The notes under the pieces are model-generated. The model ran no database searches. It was not told the origin of the DNA and saw only the letters and a program-made list of their open reading frames with translations. Positions 33,012 to 46,478 of a DNA stretch of 64,000 nucleotides are shown piece after piece; the stretch's first letter is position 1; the number at the start of each line of letters is the position of its first letter. The stretch is from Heterodera schachtii (lineage: Eukaryota > Nematoda > Chromadorea > Rhabditida > Heteroderidae): the NCBI GenBank assembly GCA_023374025.1, contig SIJG01000029.1, positions 662,342 through 726,341 on the forward strand, written 5' to 3'. The translations under genes and the position numbers were made by a program.

Positions 33012-35100
33012 ATGTCTTCAACAACGTTCACGCTAATAAGTAATCGTAAATCATTTACAACTCCTTTTTGATTACTAATTAGGCGTGTCCTCCCTTATTG
33101 TTCTGTTGGTTGGTTATTATGTGCAAAGGTACGGAATGCCACCACCCCCGCCAAAAATTGCGGGCATTGATTTGGGCACCACTTTTTCCTCAGTCGCAAT
33201 TTTTCAACCGCAGACGGGCGAAACGATTGTGCTGAAGGATCCGCTTGGTAAAAGAAGCATTCCGAGTGTAGTTGGCTTTCTGTAGGTATATTTCAAGAAA
33301 ATTTTAATTTTAAATTTTATCACGGCAGAGAAAACGGCGAAATTGTTGTTGGCACAAGGGCAGTGGAACAGCAGGAAATGAACCCGGAGAACACAATTTA
33401 TGACACAAAACGATTCATTGGAAGGCGTTTTTCATCAGACGATCTCCAATTTGAGGTTTTATTCACAGAAATTTGTAATTTTTATTTAAACTTGGTTAAG
33501 TCGGATCGCAAACGCTATCCCTTCACAATAAAATTGGACGAAGATGGCTTTGTTTACTTTGAGGTTCACCAAAAAGGGGTTAAAAAGTAATACATTTCGT
33601 TACCCCGTGTTTATCTGATAATTTCAATTTAGACAAATACGACCCGAAGAGATTGGCGCCATTATCATAAAATATTTACGAAAAATGGCACAGAACCATT
33701 TCAACGTGAACATTCCCGAAGTGGTCATATCAGTGCCGGCAGAATTTGACCAAATGCAGCGCAATTACACCACCAAAGCAGTCGAATTGGCAGGTTGGGT
33801 GACCCTTTTGAGGCACTTTTTGAATTAAAGTGAATGCATTTAAAAATGGGAGGATGAATTCCCATGCTTTTATTTCCATAATTATTCCATTTCGCCCACT
33901 TTAGGGATGAATGTTCGGAGAGTAATCAGTGAGCCAACAGCCGCCGCTCTGTCCTACGGCCTACACAGCAAAAAAGGCGTTGAATACATTGTCGTGGTCG
34001 ATGTTGGTCAGTTCCTTTTTTGTGCAATTAACCAAAATGTTTAGATTTCCACATTCCAAACCAATGGGGATTCTTTCTTCCCCTTTGGCATTTCACCGTG
34101 GAAAAATAATTCAAAATGCGCAATGATTGGCAAAGGCTGACTCACTCTCTGCTGACAGTCTTTCAATTTGAATTGCGAAACATTTAATAAAGCCTTAATA
34201 CATTCTTACAATTTTTATAATTTTTTTAAAGGCGGTGGGACGATGGACGTGTCCATTCTGTGGCTGAACAATGCCGTCTTCGTTACTCAGGCGATGGCGG
34301 GAAACAATCGCCTCGGGGGACAGGACTTTAACGAGCGCATCCAACGGATGCTTTTGCAGGTTGTCAGAGGGCACTTTTGATCTTTTCAAATTAAAAAAAC
34401 AAACGATTGTTTTTTTTTTAGAAAATTCGTGAAAAAACCCGCAATGAACTGACAAATCGAGAGGATGTGCAACAATTGCGTTTGGCTGTCGAGGAGGCCA
34501 AATTGCGGCTGACTGTAATGCCGGAGACTTGGATCAGTCTCGATTTTCGCTCCATTGGCCACTTCGAATATTTTGTTGGTCAAATGGCCAATTTATTTAA
34601 AATGATCGACTGACCAATCCCAATTCATTGCAGTTAACGCGGCAAGAGTTTGAGCACCAAAACGTGGATTTGTTCGCCAGCATCGTTCAGCCAATTCAGG
34701 CGGCGTTGGACGATTGCGACATTGGTGCGCAGGAAGTCGATGAAATTGTGCTGGTCGGCGGCTCCACTCGAATTCCTCGCATCCGCCAAATCGTTGGCAC
34801 TTTCTTCGGGTTTTTACTTTCTAAGTACATTATAAATTCCAATGTTACACATTTTACAGAAAATCGCCAAATTTCGGCGTTGACCCCGAATTGGCTGTCG
34901 TGGTCAGTGTTTAGACCAATTTATTTGTTTATGTTCGAAATCCCTCTCAGATTGGCGTTGCTGTTCAGGCCGGCGTTGTGGTCAATGGGTGGCCTCTGCA
35001 AGTGGCGGCGATGGAATTGCCATTTGCCAAACAGAAAAGGCACATTTACAGGAGAGAACAAACGGAGGCCACCGAGTCGGACTTTCCGTCAAAAAAATAG
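33012..35100 (+). CDS. stc-1: HSPA13/STC-1-like Hsp70 ATPase
   Basis: Microsomal Hsp70-like protein with an ATPase domain but no peptide-binding domain, as in human HSPA13 (STCH) and C. elegans STC-1. Exons: 33012-33039, 33083-33281, 33329-33455, 33501-33596, 33633-33793, 33905-34006, 34232-34359, 34422-34574, 34634-34809, 34860-34902 and 34951-35100. The N-terminus is a signal/anchor ([18 protein letters not shown]). Nucleotide-binding motifs: [14 protein letters not shown], the interrupted [14 protein letters not shown], and [14 protein letters not shown]. The segment [17 protein letters not shown] is diagnostic of HSPA13 over other Hsp70s. It ends shortly after [12 protein letters not shown], where HSPA13 also ends, with a charged tail. 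Intron 33456-33500 is short and in frame. Confidence 0.95.
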
Positions 35101-35455
35101 GAAATCTGAATGTTTCAGAAACTTGTACGGAATGTCTGCCTTCTCTTTCTTTATTTCATATTCCATCATTTGTTTTGTTGAGCTTTCTTCCCATTTTGGT
35201 ACTTTTGGCCTTTGCATTTTGAAATGGGTCCTTTTTCGGTGATGTAAAAATTAATTTGTGTCCATTTTTTTTTTTTTTTGCTTTTCTATAAATTCACTGT
35301 TTGTCATTTACTCGGAAATTTTGTGACTAATTCCGGTGTTATTTAAAAGTTTGAAAGTTCAGCTTGTGATGTGTGAATGCCCACTTTTCTTTCCTCCCGC
35401 TCTAAGCACATGTTTGTTATTTTTATTTTTAATAATTAATTTATGTGAAAATTCC

Positions 35456-37408
35456 ATGAAAAAATTTGTTGTAAAAATTGCTTCAATTTGGGCTCTGATT
35501 TTGCGGTGCTTTTGTTGGACTCTCTTGGTGGTAAATTAAAACTAAATAATTGCCTTTATGGCAATTCTTTTCCTGTTCAACGCCTTCCCCCTTTTGTCTT
35601 CTTAACTCCGCTTTTCCATCCCTCCACCACTTCAAATCCAATTTCCGTAAACAATTGATGACTGATCACCCCGATCTCTTCCCCACGAAGCGAAAGGCTG
35701 CGCAAAGGGCGCACTTTGACTTCGGCACTGAGCGAACGATGGCATTCCTTCCCAATTCCCTACGCCATCGGCCCAAAAGGTGGCGGCGCCATTCTCCGCC
35801 GATTGAATGCCCCGCCCCCTTTCCTGATCAGTGAATAGAACGGCGGTTCGCGAGGGAATTGCGAATTGGGCACGGGTGACCTGCTTGACCTTCAAGGAGG
35901 TGCACAGTCTCAGAAGCGATCGGCACGGACTGAGTTTCTTTTTCGGGCCGGGGCAAGTCATTTCCAAAGGAATAAAAGAAAAGAATAATTTGTTAATCTA
36001 ATGAGGGGATAATTAACAAAAATATAACAAAATTAGTTGCTATTCGACCGTTGGCCAATTGCGCGACGGACACCCCCAAAAAGTGTCCATTGGGCCACGT
36101 TGTGACAATCCTTTCGTTGTGTCCCATGAAATCGGTGGGAAAATTAAAATTTATTTTTTAGTCCGGCAATTCTTTCTCAGCTCATTCTCTCGGCTATTTC
36201 CATGAACAGTCGCGCTTTGACCGTGATAAATTCGTCCAAATTCAGCCCAAAAACATTCAGCTCGGCTTCCTTAACCAATTCACTCGCTTTTCCCAATCCC
36301 AAGAGACCACTTTTGACGTTTCGGTCAGTCATTTGGCAAAAATGGTCGCGAACCGATCGAATTCGGAAATAATCTATCAGTCGCTAAGAATCCCTGAATC
36401 ATGCGCTTCTTCCTTACAGTATGACTTTGGTTCGGTGATGCATTACGATGCTTTGGTGCGTGCCTTTCCCCTGCGTTTGCGCGTGCGTTTATGACAACGT
36501 TTAGGCATTTTCCAGCACGGGACTCTCCTCCATCCAAACGGTGAACCCAAATTACCAAAACACCATCGGACAACGCTTCCAATTGTCCTTCAACGACGTC
36601 AAAAAGATGAACTTGGCATACTGTCACAGTACGCCTTTAATTCGACGAATGTCCCCCCCCCCCTTTTTTCGCCCCTTTTCCCTCGTTAAGGCATTTGCCC
36701 ATTTGAATTGCCCTGCCAACGTTCGGGGTACACCGACCCAAAGGTCATTCTTCTGTCGGTGCTTCTCTAATTATTCAATTTGTCGGCTGTTTTAGGCATG
36801 CGATCGTTGTCGATGTCCCAATGGTTTGGCCGGACGATTCTGTGACCGAATGGAAGCAACAGACAATCAGTGCGGGGAACTGCTTCTGCAAGCAATTGAC
36901 CGGAAACAAACGCTGTCCCATTTCGGTGTCGGAAAATGCAATTTTATGATAAAGGCATTCCTTTAGGGCTAATTAATTAATTTGATATTTAATAATTCCA
37001 CCGTACCCTTTCGTTTTCCACCGTACCCTTCGTTTAGGGTTCAGTTGGGACACGGGTCAATGTTTCTGTTGACTTCATTCATTTCGTTGACAACGAGACA
37101 AAGTGCCAGAAGGAATCTTACGTAAGTAAGCACGGGAGGGCTAATGATTCTAATGAATGAAATGGTCCCACAAAGGTCGAAATACGGTATCGCAGCGATT
37201 TGGGCTCTGTCGGAGTACGGTAGAGTAAAACTTTCATTTTTCCCTCATTCCTGCGCGAATTTTTTTTTTCAGATTTTGTAATTCAATTCAAAAAAATATT
37301 TTAGTAAGCGAATCCGACGAAGTGATTGTTTTGTATCGTTCCGCGTTCAAACAAAATAAGTTCAGTCTTTGCTATCAGAGAGAAAAACACAAAAAAAGAG
37401 CCAATTAA
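35456..37408 (+). CDS. astacin (NAS) zinc metalloprotease with EGF and CUB
   Basis: Secreted protease of the nematode astacin family. Resolved exons: ...-35779 (FPIPYAIGPK), 35832-35952, 36037-36134, 36181-36323, 36420-36455, 36505-36628, 36691-36743, 36796-36954, 37038-37131, 37176-37219 and 37273-37408. The catalytic domain has the zinc site HEIAHSLGYFHEQSRFDRD (HExxHxxGxxH plus E) and Met-turn YDFGSVMHYDA, and ends at NLAYC. An EGF-like module (CDRCRCPNGLAGRFC) and a CUB domain (from CGELLLQAIDRKQTLS to RYRSDLGSVGVRFC) follow. The signal peptide may be the exon at 35456-35528 (MKKFVVKIASIWALIL); the propeptide between it and 35690 is not resolved. Introns 35953-36036 and 36955-37037 start with GC; the first has the consensus GG|GCAAGT. 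It follows STC-1 on the same strand. Confidence 0.88.
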
Positions 37409-37755
37409 TTAAGAGGGAAATTAGGCGAACTGACCATTCAGCAGAATTCACCATTTTGTATCAATTCATTTTGAGCTTTGCTTAATTAATGTCATTGTTC
37501 GATTGAAATGAATTGCAAAAAAGAAAGGGCCGTCCCGCCTTTTCGGACAGCCGAAAATCGCAAAGTGTGGCACATTCTCCGCCAACGACGACACTGAAAC
37601 GGATAAAGTGATGCCGATAAGAAACAATCGAAATAAGAAAACAATTCAAAAATTGTTTTTTTTGCCACCTTCCATCGGATGAGCCGACGCAACAATTCAA
37701 TGCCGCGGGGGCGGTTTCTGTCCAAACGCATCCTTAAGGGGCCATCATTAAACAC

Positions 37756-39023
37756 TTAATTAATTGCAAAAAGGAAATGCGCCGCACTCGCGGAATTCGC
37801 CTCCCAAAGTCGCACAGTTTTGTCGCCACTAACGCTCAAAATTAGGTTTTTCCACGTGACTTGTTGCTGTTGGAGGAAAATGGCACAACGGACGGACTTT
37901 TCGTGGCCACGGAATTGCTGGAGACGTTTCCGTTGGCGGAGGTCCCACAGCTTAAAGCAATTACCAATTACTACACCAGACAAAATATCTGCTGATGTCT
38001 AAATTACTTCGACCACACATCCGTCGCCAAGGGCACCCCCTCCGGCAGTTAGGCAAATGTTCGGCTCGGCATTCGATGTGCTGCAGTGCCAAAGGCTTGT
38101 GGAGGAGGACAGCTGACAAATCGGCGACAGATTCTGTGCGTCCCACAGCCTCAAAGTGCCGTCTTCAGCCGTTTGGTAAAGTGTCTTGGCATCCGAACTT
38201 TGGTCGATGTGCGTCACCTTGGCATTTTAGTCACTTTATGCCCGAGGGCATCCATTAGTCTAATGAATTATTACCACATTTTGACTGTTTCCAACACTTC
38301 TTACGGGCCTAGCCGCTTCTCCAACATCCCAAAGTGCCATTCGGCCGTCTCTTCCGCCAGACACAAATCTGACTTCTGAGCAAAAAGTGCACTTACAAGT
38401 CACAAGGATCAGTCATTTTTGAAAAAACATGCCATCCAAAGCAGTCAATCCGGTGACTGTCAATTTGTGATGGCCGGCGAAAACTTTGCGACATTCGGAC
38501 GCATTGAAATGCCAAAGTCTGATCGCTAATGGGCGGCATTTTGTTTAACAATAATTATTTTGATGACACTTTTACTGGCATCTTTTGAGCCGCTGAGGAG
38601 AAAATGTGCGCATCCGACGCGTTTGTATACAACTTTGGTCACTTCTTTCTGATGGCCTCGCCACCGCGTCAAACACGCGCCCGTGTCGATGTTATGCAAA
38701 GCAATTGACTAAATGTAATTGCCCCGTTTTTGATGCAGAAATTCCTTCTTCGGACTTTGTCCGAACTGCAGCTGATCACAATCTCAGGCCGAACCGACGA
38801 CAGCCAATTGACCGTGTCCAAATGGACAGTCGGCCGGACGATCGGATGCCTTCGACGGGGCGGGAAGTACAGCCCAGCAGCAGTCCGTCTGTTTCTGCAT
38901 TACTTTAAGAAGTGAGAGTGGGTTTTTGTAATTGAACAATTACGTGGGAAAGTCTCGTCCCGTCTGTACCATAATCACATCGTTGTCGTCGAGACGAGAA
39001 AGCTCCGAGTAAGAGTTACCCAT
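37756..39023 (-). CDS. WD40-repeat protein, WDR31-like
   Basis: Exons reading leftwards: 39023-38944 (MGNSYSELSRLDDNDVI), 38894-38756, 38708-38576, 38525-38433, 38375-38305, then from 38217 and a last exon ending at 37756. The blades read SCSSDKSIALHNIDTG, LLSGSKDATIRLWHF, RFVSGGRDGRMALWDVG, YQTAEDGTLRLWDAQ, GCVVELWDLRQRKRLQQFRG and LSVSGDKTVRLWEA. Order, spacing and phrases such as LWDLRQ, TLRLWD and the GGG..GDGC stretch match vertebrate WDR31 better than other WD40 families; WDR31 is linked to cilia. Intron 38376-38432 has a GC donor (GATG|GCATGT). The C-terminus is shorter than in WDR31, so a further 3' exon below 37756 is possible. Converges with the astacin gene. Confidence 0.78.
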
Positions 39024-39581
39024 TAAAATCCATAAATCGGAGATTCAAATTAAACAACCGCCGAAGTGAAAAGAAAACGAAATTTAAATCATTTTCTTTG
39101 ATGGCATTCTCCGTGAGAAAATAAATATTCCATTCTCTTAATAACAGCAGAAAGGCAGCTCACATTTATTACCGCTATTCTTTTCAGTTACCGGGGAAAC
39201 AAAACAATTTTCAAATGGATAAAATATAAAATGGAATTATTTTAAAGTGAAATAATATTTATTACATATGACCGATTGTGGTAAAATTAGTCAAAAATTG
39301 AGTGCTTTGATCAAAAAGGAGGGGATTTGGAGAGAAAAGAGACATTTAGAGAGAGAGAGAGAAAAGAGAGAGAAGAGAGAGAGAGAGAGAAGAGAAAAGA
39401 GAGAGAAAAGAGAGAGAGAAGAGAAAGAGAGAGAGGGGGGGGGGGAAATTGGGACAAAACATTGAACACAGACCAAAAGAAGGCGGGAAACATTCATCAA
39501 CAACCACATACAGAAGAGCATGATATAAAAAGTCAGAAAAATGATCGAAGGGAAACAATCAGAATTAACTTTTGTGATGAT
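39024..39581. other. intergenic, with GA microsatellite 39349-39445
   Basis: AT-rich DNA upstream of the WDR31-like gene. It contains about 95 bp of near-pure GA repeat ending in a run of about 10 G. No gene was seen. Confidence 0.6.
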
Positions 39582-40139
39582 TAGGACTGACTCTAAATGG
39601 CCTTAAAATGACTTAAAAAGTGTTCGAAACTTTGTTTGAAGCTTCTAACATGCATTTTTTTTGTGACCTTTTTTTGACTTTTTTACATTTTTTGGGATTT
39701 TTGTGACTTTGACTTTTTGACACAAAATTTGAAATTCACCAAAGAAAATGCCGAAAAAACAAAGAAAATTCCGAAAAATAAAATTTCGATCGGTGAAAAG
39801 GCAATGAAACCTGGATGAAATTTTCCGTAATTTTTGAAAGAATCTCTTTTTATGCCTATTTTAGGTACCTATTTATAAAATTACCTAAGTGCCTAAAAAT
39901 CCGATCTCTATTTATAAAATGTTATTCTATAAATTGTTAAAAATGGAATTTTTTTTTTTTTTTACTTCGCCTAATTTTTCAGGACTTTTTTGCATTTTTG
40001 TGCTTTTTTTTTTTGGGTTTTTTGTGACTTTTTGCTATTTTTCAGAACTTTTTTCCATTTTTTGTTACTTTTTTGCGTTTTTTATGACTTTTTTAGTCGA
40101 CTTTTTGAAGATTTTTAGTGACTTAAATTCCCAGCCCTA
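39582..40139. mobile_element. hAT-like MITE with 8-bp target duplication
   Basis: A 558-bp AT-rich element between exact 8-bp direct repeats GTGATGAT (39574-39581 and 40140-40147). The left end is TAGGACTGACTC. The right end, reverse-complemented, is TAGGGCTGGGAATTT, giving an imperfect inverted repeat TAGGRCTGR. The interior is T-rich with repeated TTTTTGTGACTTTTT-like units and has no coding capacity. The 8-bp duplication and TAG-type ends point to the hAT superfamily. Confidence 0.8.
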
Positions 40140-40392
40140 GTGATGATCCAAAGCAATTTCCTACTGTTAAACGAATAATACTGTACTTTGAGAATTGACA
40201 GTCAGCAAAAGGAAAACTGCAGAGATTTTAAAATTCATTGTGCTAATTTCATTGGCGAATTGTTTTGAAATCCAAATTGAATAATCTGAAAAAAAAAACT
40301 TAAAATTCTCTAAAAATCGACCTAATTTTGAGCAACTTAATAGCCTCACATTACAAAAAAAAAATTATTTGGTCGGTTTCAAAATGTCATAA

Positions 40393-41530
<1,138 letters not shown>

Positions 41531-41659
41531 TAATAAATTGTTATTGAGTTGAAATGTCTGATGCATCATTGGTTTCTGAACCTTCTTTTGTCTTTTCCTT
41601 GTTTATCATTATTTTTGCTTTACCTTTCAATTAAGAATTTATTAATTCCGTAAATTGAA

Positions 41660-43468
41660 ATGCCGGAACAGAGCAGCGGTGCCGATGAGTACGAATCGTT
41701 GGCTCCCACTTATTCGCTTTGGGTTCATTTGGCGGCTGGCGCAGCGGCGGGAATGGCCGAGCATTGTGTGATGTTCCCATTGGACAGTGTCAAGACGCGT
41801 CTCCAGTCGCTGTGCCCTTGTCCCGAGTCCACGTGTCCGACTCCCATCCATGGTGTTGCCTCAATGGTCCGCAGGGAGGGATTTTGGCGGACGTTTCGCG
41901 GAGTCAATGCGGTCGCTGTCGGCTCAGTGCCAGCACACGCCCTTTACTTCACGGTCTACGAAAAATTCAAGGTGTTTTGTTGGGTTCAAAAATATAAAGG
42001 GAAGATGCAAAAATTTGGTTTCGTTTTCAGTCTTCACTGACTGGCAACACTCATGGCCATTCCAATTCGTTATCGTACGCATTGGCCGGCATGGCGGCAA
42101 CAGTGGTCCACGATTTGGTGATGAACCCGGCCGAGGTGGTCAAACAGCGCATGCAAATGCTGTACAGTCCGTACGGCGGTTCGTTGGAATGTGTACGTTG
42201 CATTTTTCGAAACGAGGGAATGGCCGCTTTCTATCGCTCTTACTCCACCCAATTGTTTATGAACGTGCCGTTCCAAGCCGTCCATTTCGTATGCTATGAA
42301 TTCTGGCAAGAGGTCCATCTGCGTTGTAATGTTTTTTTAATTGACTATTTTAAGCAATTTAACCGGGAACGTAAATACGACCCAACATCGCATTTGGTTT
42401 CGGGCGGACTCGCCGGTGGACTTGCGGCCGCTGTTACAAACCCACTTGACTGCGTCAAAACCGTATGCTTACTAAAAATGGGTATACTTCGTTTATCCCC
42501 ATCCCCTCCAAAAAAAATTTAACAAAATTTCGCTGGGGATTTTTTCCAAAAAGGTTTGCTTTTTTAACTCCCAATAATAATAAAAAACGTAATTCTTTAA
42601 AAACATTCAAACTTCTTAAGATTTTTATTTATAAAATCACTTTTGGCAAAGTTAGCAGGATATTCGCTATTTACTTTCTTACTATGAATTAATATTGGAA
42701 TAAGGGGTGGGTCATCGTCCATCTCCTCCTATTAGGGCACATGGGTGATCTTACATTTCGAAAATTGGCATTTTGAGTGATCAAAGTGTCCAAATCCCAT
42801 TACTTTCAATTGACTAATTCATCTTCTCTGGCGCTTAACTCATCCACTAATTCATAGACCACATTTTCAGGTTTTAAACACCCAACAATCCCCTCAACCG
42901 GTTATCGACAAGCGGAGTCTCCTTTATCTCAAAGGCTCGTACAATGGTCAATATTCGCATTTTTATTTTCCTCATAGCATAAGATTTAGGCATTCTCGAT
43001 GCAATTTCCTCCATTTATTCAACCCGTGGCTTCGCTGGCTTTTTAGTTGGTCTTCATGCTCGGGTGCTTTACCAAATGCCGTCCGCTGCACTCAGTTGGA
43101 GTGTCTACGAACTTTTCAAATATTTGTTGGGGGAACAGAACACCATAACTTCGAGCAGGTCAAAGTGTTGTCCGCATTGTTGTGTTTAAATATTCCATGT
43201 TATGCTCACTGTTTTGTTTTTTATTAAAAATATTAAATGAATAAATTTATCGCTCCTTTGGTTAACTTCGAATATTTACTTACTTTTGTGTAATTCGCTC
43301 ACACTTTTCATATCTTTGCCAAACTTAAGGTCGTCCTCAAGTTCCGAAGAATCGCCACCGAATGCGCCGGTTCGACTTCCCCCTCCAACAGATAATGACA
43401 ACAACAACAGTGGACGGATAGAACATTTTATCGCAAAAAGGCCTTTCATGGAATCCCAGCAAATTTAA
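41660..43468 (+). CDS. mfn-1: mitoferrin, mitochondrial iron carrier
   Basis: SLC25 carrier (SLC25A28/37 type) importing iron across the inner mitochondrial membrane. Exons: 41660-41971, 42031-42312, 42355-42472, 42871-42946, 42990-43158 and 43330-43468. The three carrier repeats show [17 protein letters not shown] and NPLDCVKT signatures, each after an aromatic/Gly-rich helix ([39 protein letters not shown]). The mitoferrin-typical segments [14 protein letters not shown] and [14 protein letters not shown] are present. The acidic, Ser/Pro-rich tail ([12 protein letters not shown]) is longer than usual and unrecognised. It sits between METTL1 and CISD. Confidence 0.94.
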
Positions 43469-43908
43469 ACCGGGAGATGTGTCACATTGAAACCTCCACA
43501 AATCGTCGCATAATTCGGTGGTGGTACTTTTCCGCTGGTTTTTAATTTGGATTCTCATGCGGGGAAGGAATAACGAATAACCAGTTACATTTTTCTGCTT
43601 GAAAAGTACCGCCCTTTCATTTAGGCATACCCTCCCTTTCCCTCCCTCATAATTGTTTTTTTTTTGTTTGACCGACGAATTTGTTCAAAACAAAGTGATG
43701 ATTTAATCAAAAAATTTTAATCAGAAAAATTATTTTGTTGTTACAAATCTTCTTTATTTTTGGATGATTAAATTTAGTTGTTTTCTTGTTATTAAATGTT
43801 TATTTACATGGAATTTGTTGACATGCAACGAACAAAGTTTTGTTAAAAAGTCTACTTTTATAGTAAATAATTTTATCCAATTAGTTCTATAATAATATTT
43901 GCTGGGGA

Positions 43909-44515
43909 ATGTCTTCGTCTGCGATGGGAACTCAACCCGGTGAGCTTTTCTATTTCCTCACCACTTCGTTGGATACTTTTAACAAAAAAAGGGATGGCGT
44001 ATGGTTAAAGCTGGACAAAATATCACCGCAAAAACTTTGTTTTTAATTCTTCGAATTAGGCTAGAGATCTAAAAGCTTGAATTTTTCTAAAATTTTATTT
44101 TCTTTTCCGCCAACTTCGGTTGTATCGGAATTGAATCGGTTTCTTGTTAAGCTCTCTTCGACCGTTCCAACATGGCCTTTGCGGTGTCCTTTTTGGCCGG
44201 GGGTTTGGCCATTGGCTATTTGCTCGGCTGGCGAACCGCGGCTTCAAAATTGGCCCGATGCAACACGCGAGTGCAGTTGAGCAAGGACAAAGTGGTGGAC
44301 ACTGTCGAATTGGAGGACATTGGCGAGAAAAAGGCATATTGTCGCTGTTGGCAATCCAAAAAAGTAAAAACGAAATAAAACCCAAATAATTGTTAGAATT
44401 TTCTTTGAGTTTCCTTTGTGTGACGGGTCCCACAATGAGCACAACAAAAAGACGGGAGACAATGTTGGCCCATTGATTGTACAGAAGGCGAAGTCCGCTT
44501 CATGAGCAACGGAGG
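43909..44515 (+). CDS. cisd-1: CDGSH iron-sulfur domain protein (CISD/mitoNEET)
   Basis: Membrane-anchored 2Fe-2S protein of the mitochondrial outer membrane or ER. Exons: 43909-43939, 44152-44363 and 44410-44515. A short N-terminus is followed by a membrane helix ([17 protein letters not shown]) and the cluster-binding motif [17 protein letters not shown], giving the three Cys and one His of CDGSH proteins; an intron interrupts it after SKK. The end THNEHNK-like [19 protein letters not shown] is the standard CISD C-terminus. It lies 440 bp after mitoferrin and 238 bp before HUS1. It could be the CISD1 or the CISD2 orthologue; sequence alone does not decide. Confidence 0.93.
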
Positions 44516-44753
44516 ACAGAACAAAAAATATTAAACAAAGCATTGGATTTTATTGTGTAGTTGGAAATTCGCTCAATTGTTAAGAAAAAATTTTTAAAAT
44601 AAATTATTCTTTGACGTTTTTTTACCCTTTCACTTGGCTTCTTTAATATGCCTATTTAATTCCGTTCCAAAATTGATTGGAGTGAGTATGTTTTTGATGT
44701 ATTTTGTTTGACATGTTTCACTGTTCCATCTAAAGTCAAAAAGTTGCGTAAAA

Positions 44754-46210
44754 ATGCGTTTCGTTGCGGTGATTGGCGATGGGAAAGCAGTGGATATTTT
44801 CGTCAGTATGTTTTAGGTGTTAAATTCTTCTAATTTTATTTGTTAAGAAGTGGCAGCGGTCGTTTCAAAATTGTGTCGGAAGAGAGCGGTCGTCCGAATC
44901 ACGCCGAATGAGTTCAGTTTTGTCAATGTGTACAATGTCCGTGAGGGAATGCACGTCGACTTCCGCATTCACAAGGTGTTCAATGGGAAGGGATTCATTA
45001 TTTGCCACTTTTTGTATGAATTCATTTCCTATCGAATGGAAATGCCTGCCCAACATTTTCTTTCATTTTTCAGGATAATTTATTCAATTCATGGAGCTTT
45101 GACGGCCTTTCCCTGGACAACAACGCGATTTTCTTCGAATTGTCCACCGACGACTTCGTCCGTTCGCTGCATTCGCGTGCCACTCAAATCAAATTGAAAA
45201 TGACCAAAAAGGACGGAGTGCCGCACCTTCGCGTGGAGCTAAGTGCCAATTCCCTGGTCAACGAAATTCCAATTGTTTTGGTTGTTCTACGACAATGGCC
45301 CGACTTCAACCCACCAAACATGGGCATTTCTCAGTTGGCAGTTGCGCTCCCAAACGTCAAAACATTGGTCAGTTACTATTGGATGAAAATGAACAAAAGG
45401 ACCGAATTTTCTTAGAAAAATTTTTGACTTTTTTGAAAAATTTCTGTTTGAATTTTTTTTTTTTAATTTATTCCCGGCTGGTTTATGTCTCGACTGTGTT
45501 TTGTCCTGTTCCGATTAGAGATGGATCCCAATTTCAGTGGGGATAATAGCATCACTACCCAAATTTATTGTCTTGTCCGCTTTTTTATTTCCATTACTTT
45601 TTAGACAAAAATTGTCTCGGGTGTGAAGGACATTGGCGGAAGGCATTTGGTAAATCAGTTTATTAAACGGAGAGTTTGTGATTGAATTTCTTAAGATATT
45701 TCGCGCAAACAATCGTGGAGAGTTCAATATCATTGGTTATGCCGACCAGGCAAAAGTCGCAGTCTATGCTCAAGGGCTTCACAATCAGAGCATCAGCGGG
45801 GCTGAGGGTATGAGCGACTTTTGTATTTGGCTTTCCCATATTCAAAAAAAAAAAAAAATTTTTTTCAAATGATTTATGCCATGTTTAAAAAAGTAATGGT
45901 CCCAGTGGCCAAGTTATGTAAATGTTTCAATAGCCTAAATTCCTTTCCTTTGTTCAGATCTTTCGCAAACTGCACCACAGCCCGAGCATTTTTACAACGT
46001 TACGTTGGACATCAGGAATTTTCATGCCTTTCTTAGTGCACTCCATGCACTTGCATCCAGATTAACAATGAGTTAATTAAATCAATCTTTTTAAAATTTA
46101 TTTTATTTAAACAATGTTAAGAAATTTTCGATGGGCATGGAGCAATATTTATTGCCCAAGAACCGGAATGCAATTTGACACTTTCCTTGGCTGGAATTAC
46201 CCAAGAATAG
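44754..46210 (+). CDS. hus-1: HUS1 checkpoint clamp subunit
   Basis: Subunit of the PCNA-like RAD9-RAD1-HUS1 (9-1-1) DNA-damage clamp. Exons: 44754-44805, 44848-44975, 45074-45367, 45605-45649, 45675-45807, 45958-46071 and 46122-46210. It starts MRFVAVIGDGKAVD (human MRFRAKIVDGACLN). Further matches are FNSWSFDGLSLDNNAIFFEL, LRVELSANSLVNEIPIVLVV, HLFVIE...ANNRGEFNIIG and the last strand pair HGAIFIAQEPECNLTLSLAG, followed by TAG. Exon 5 carries about six residues (FLKIFR) not seen in relatives; a splice variant may remove them. If the 46072-46121 intron were retained the protein would stop about 30 residues early, losing the last strands. Confidence 0.93.
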
Positions 46211-46478
46211 CCCAACAAATTATTCCGTCAATGGTTTATTCTACTGATCTCTCTTCCACCGTTACGGATATTCTTTTTATTTATGCTTTTGGATTAAAAT
46301 GAAAGCGATATATTCTATTAAAAAAGGATGGGATACGAAGGGGGAGACAGGAGCTCGCAAAAATGATAATTTGGAGAGGATCGGTTGCATATATGAAGAA
46401 TAAAGTGAGGAAGGGCTGATAAGCATTTTTGGAAGTGAGCAAATAAGCAAAAAATGATAAATTAAAATATTGCGAATT

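Noticed and set aside
35780..35831. Apparent frameshift in the astacin catalytic domain
   Set aside because: A phase-1 intron with donor GTGGCG and acceptor GATCAG restores the frame exactly (K-V-NRTAVREG).
46072..46121. Truncated HUS1 lacking its last strands
   Set aside because: A further exon at 46122-46210, joined by a normal GT-AG intron, supplies the expected C-terminal strands and a stop.
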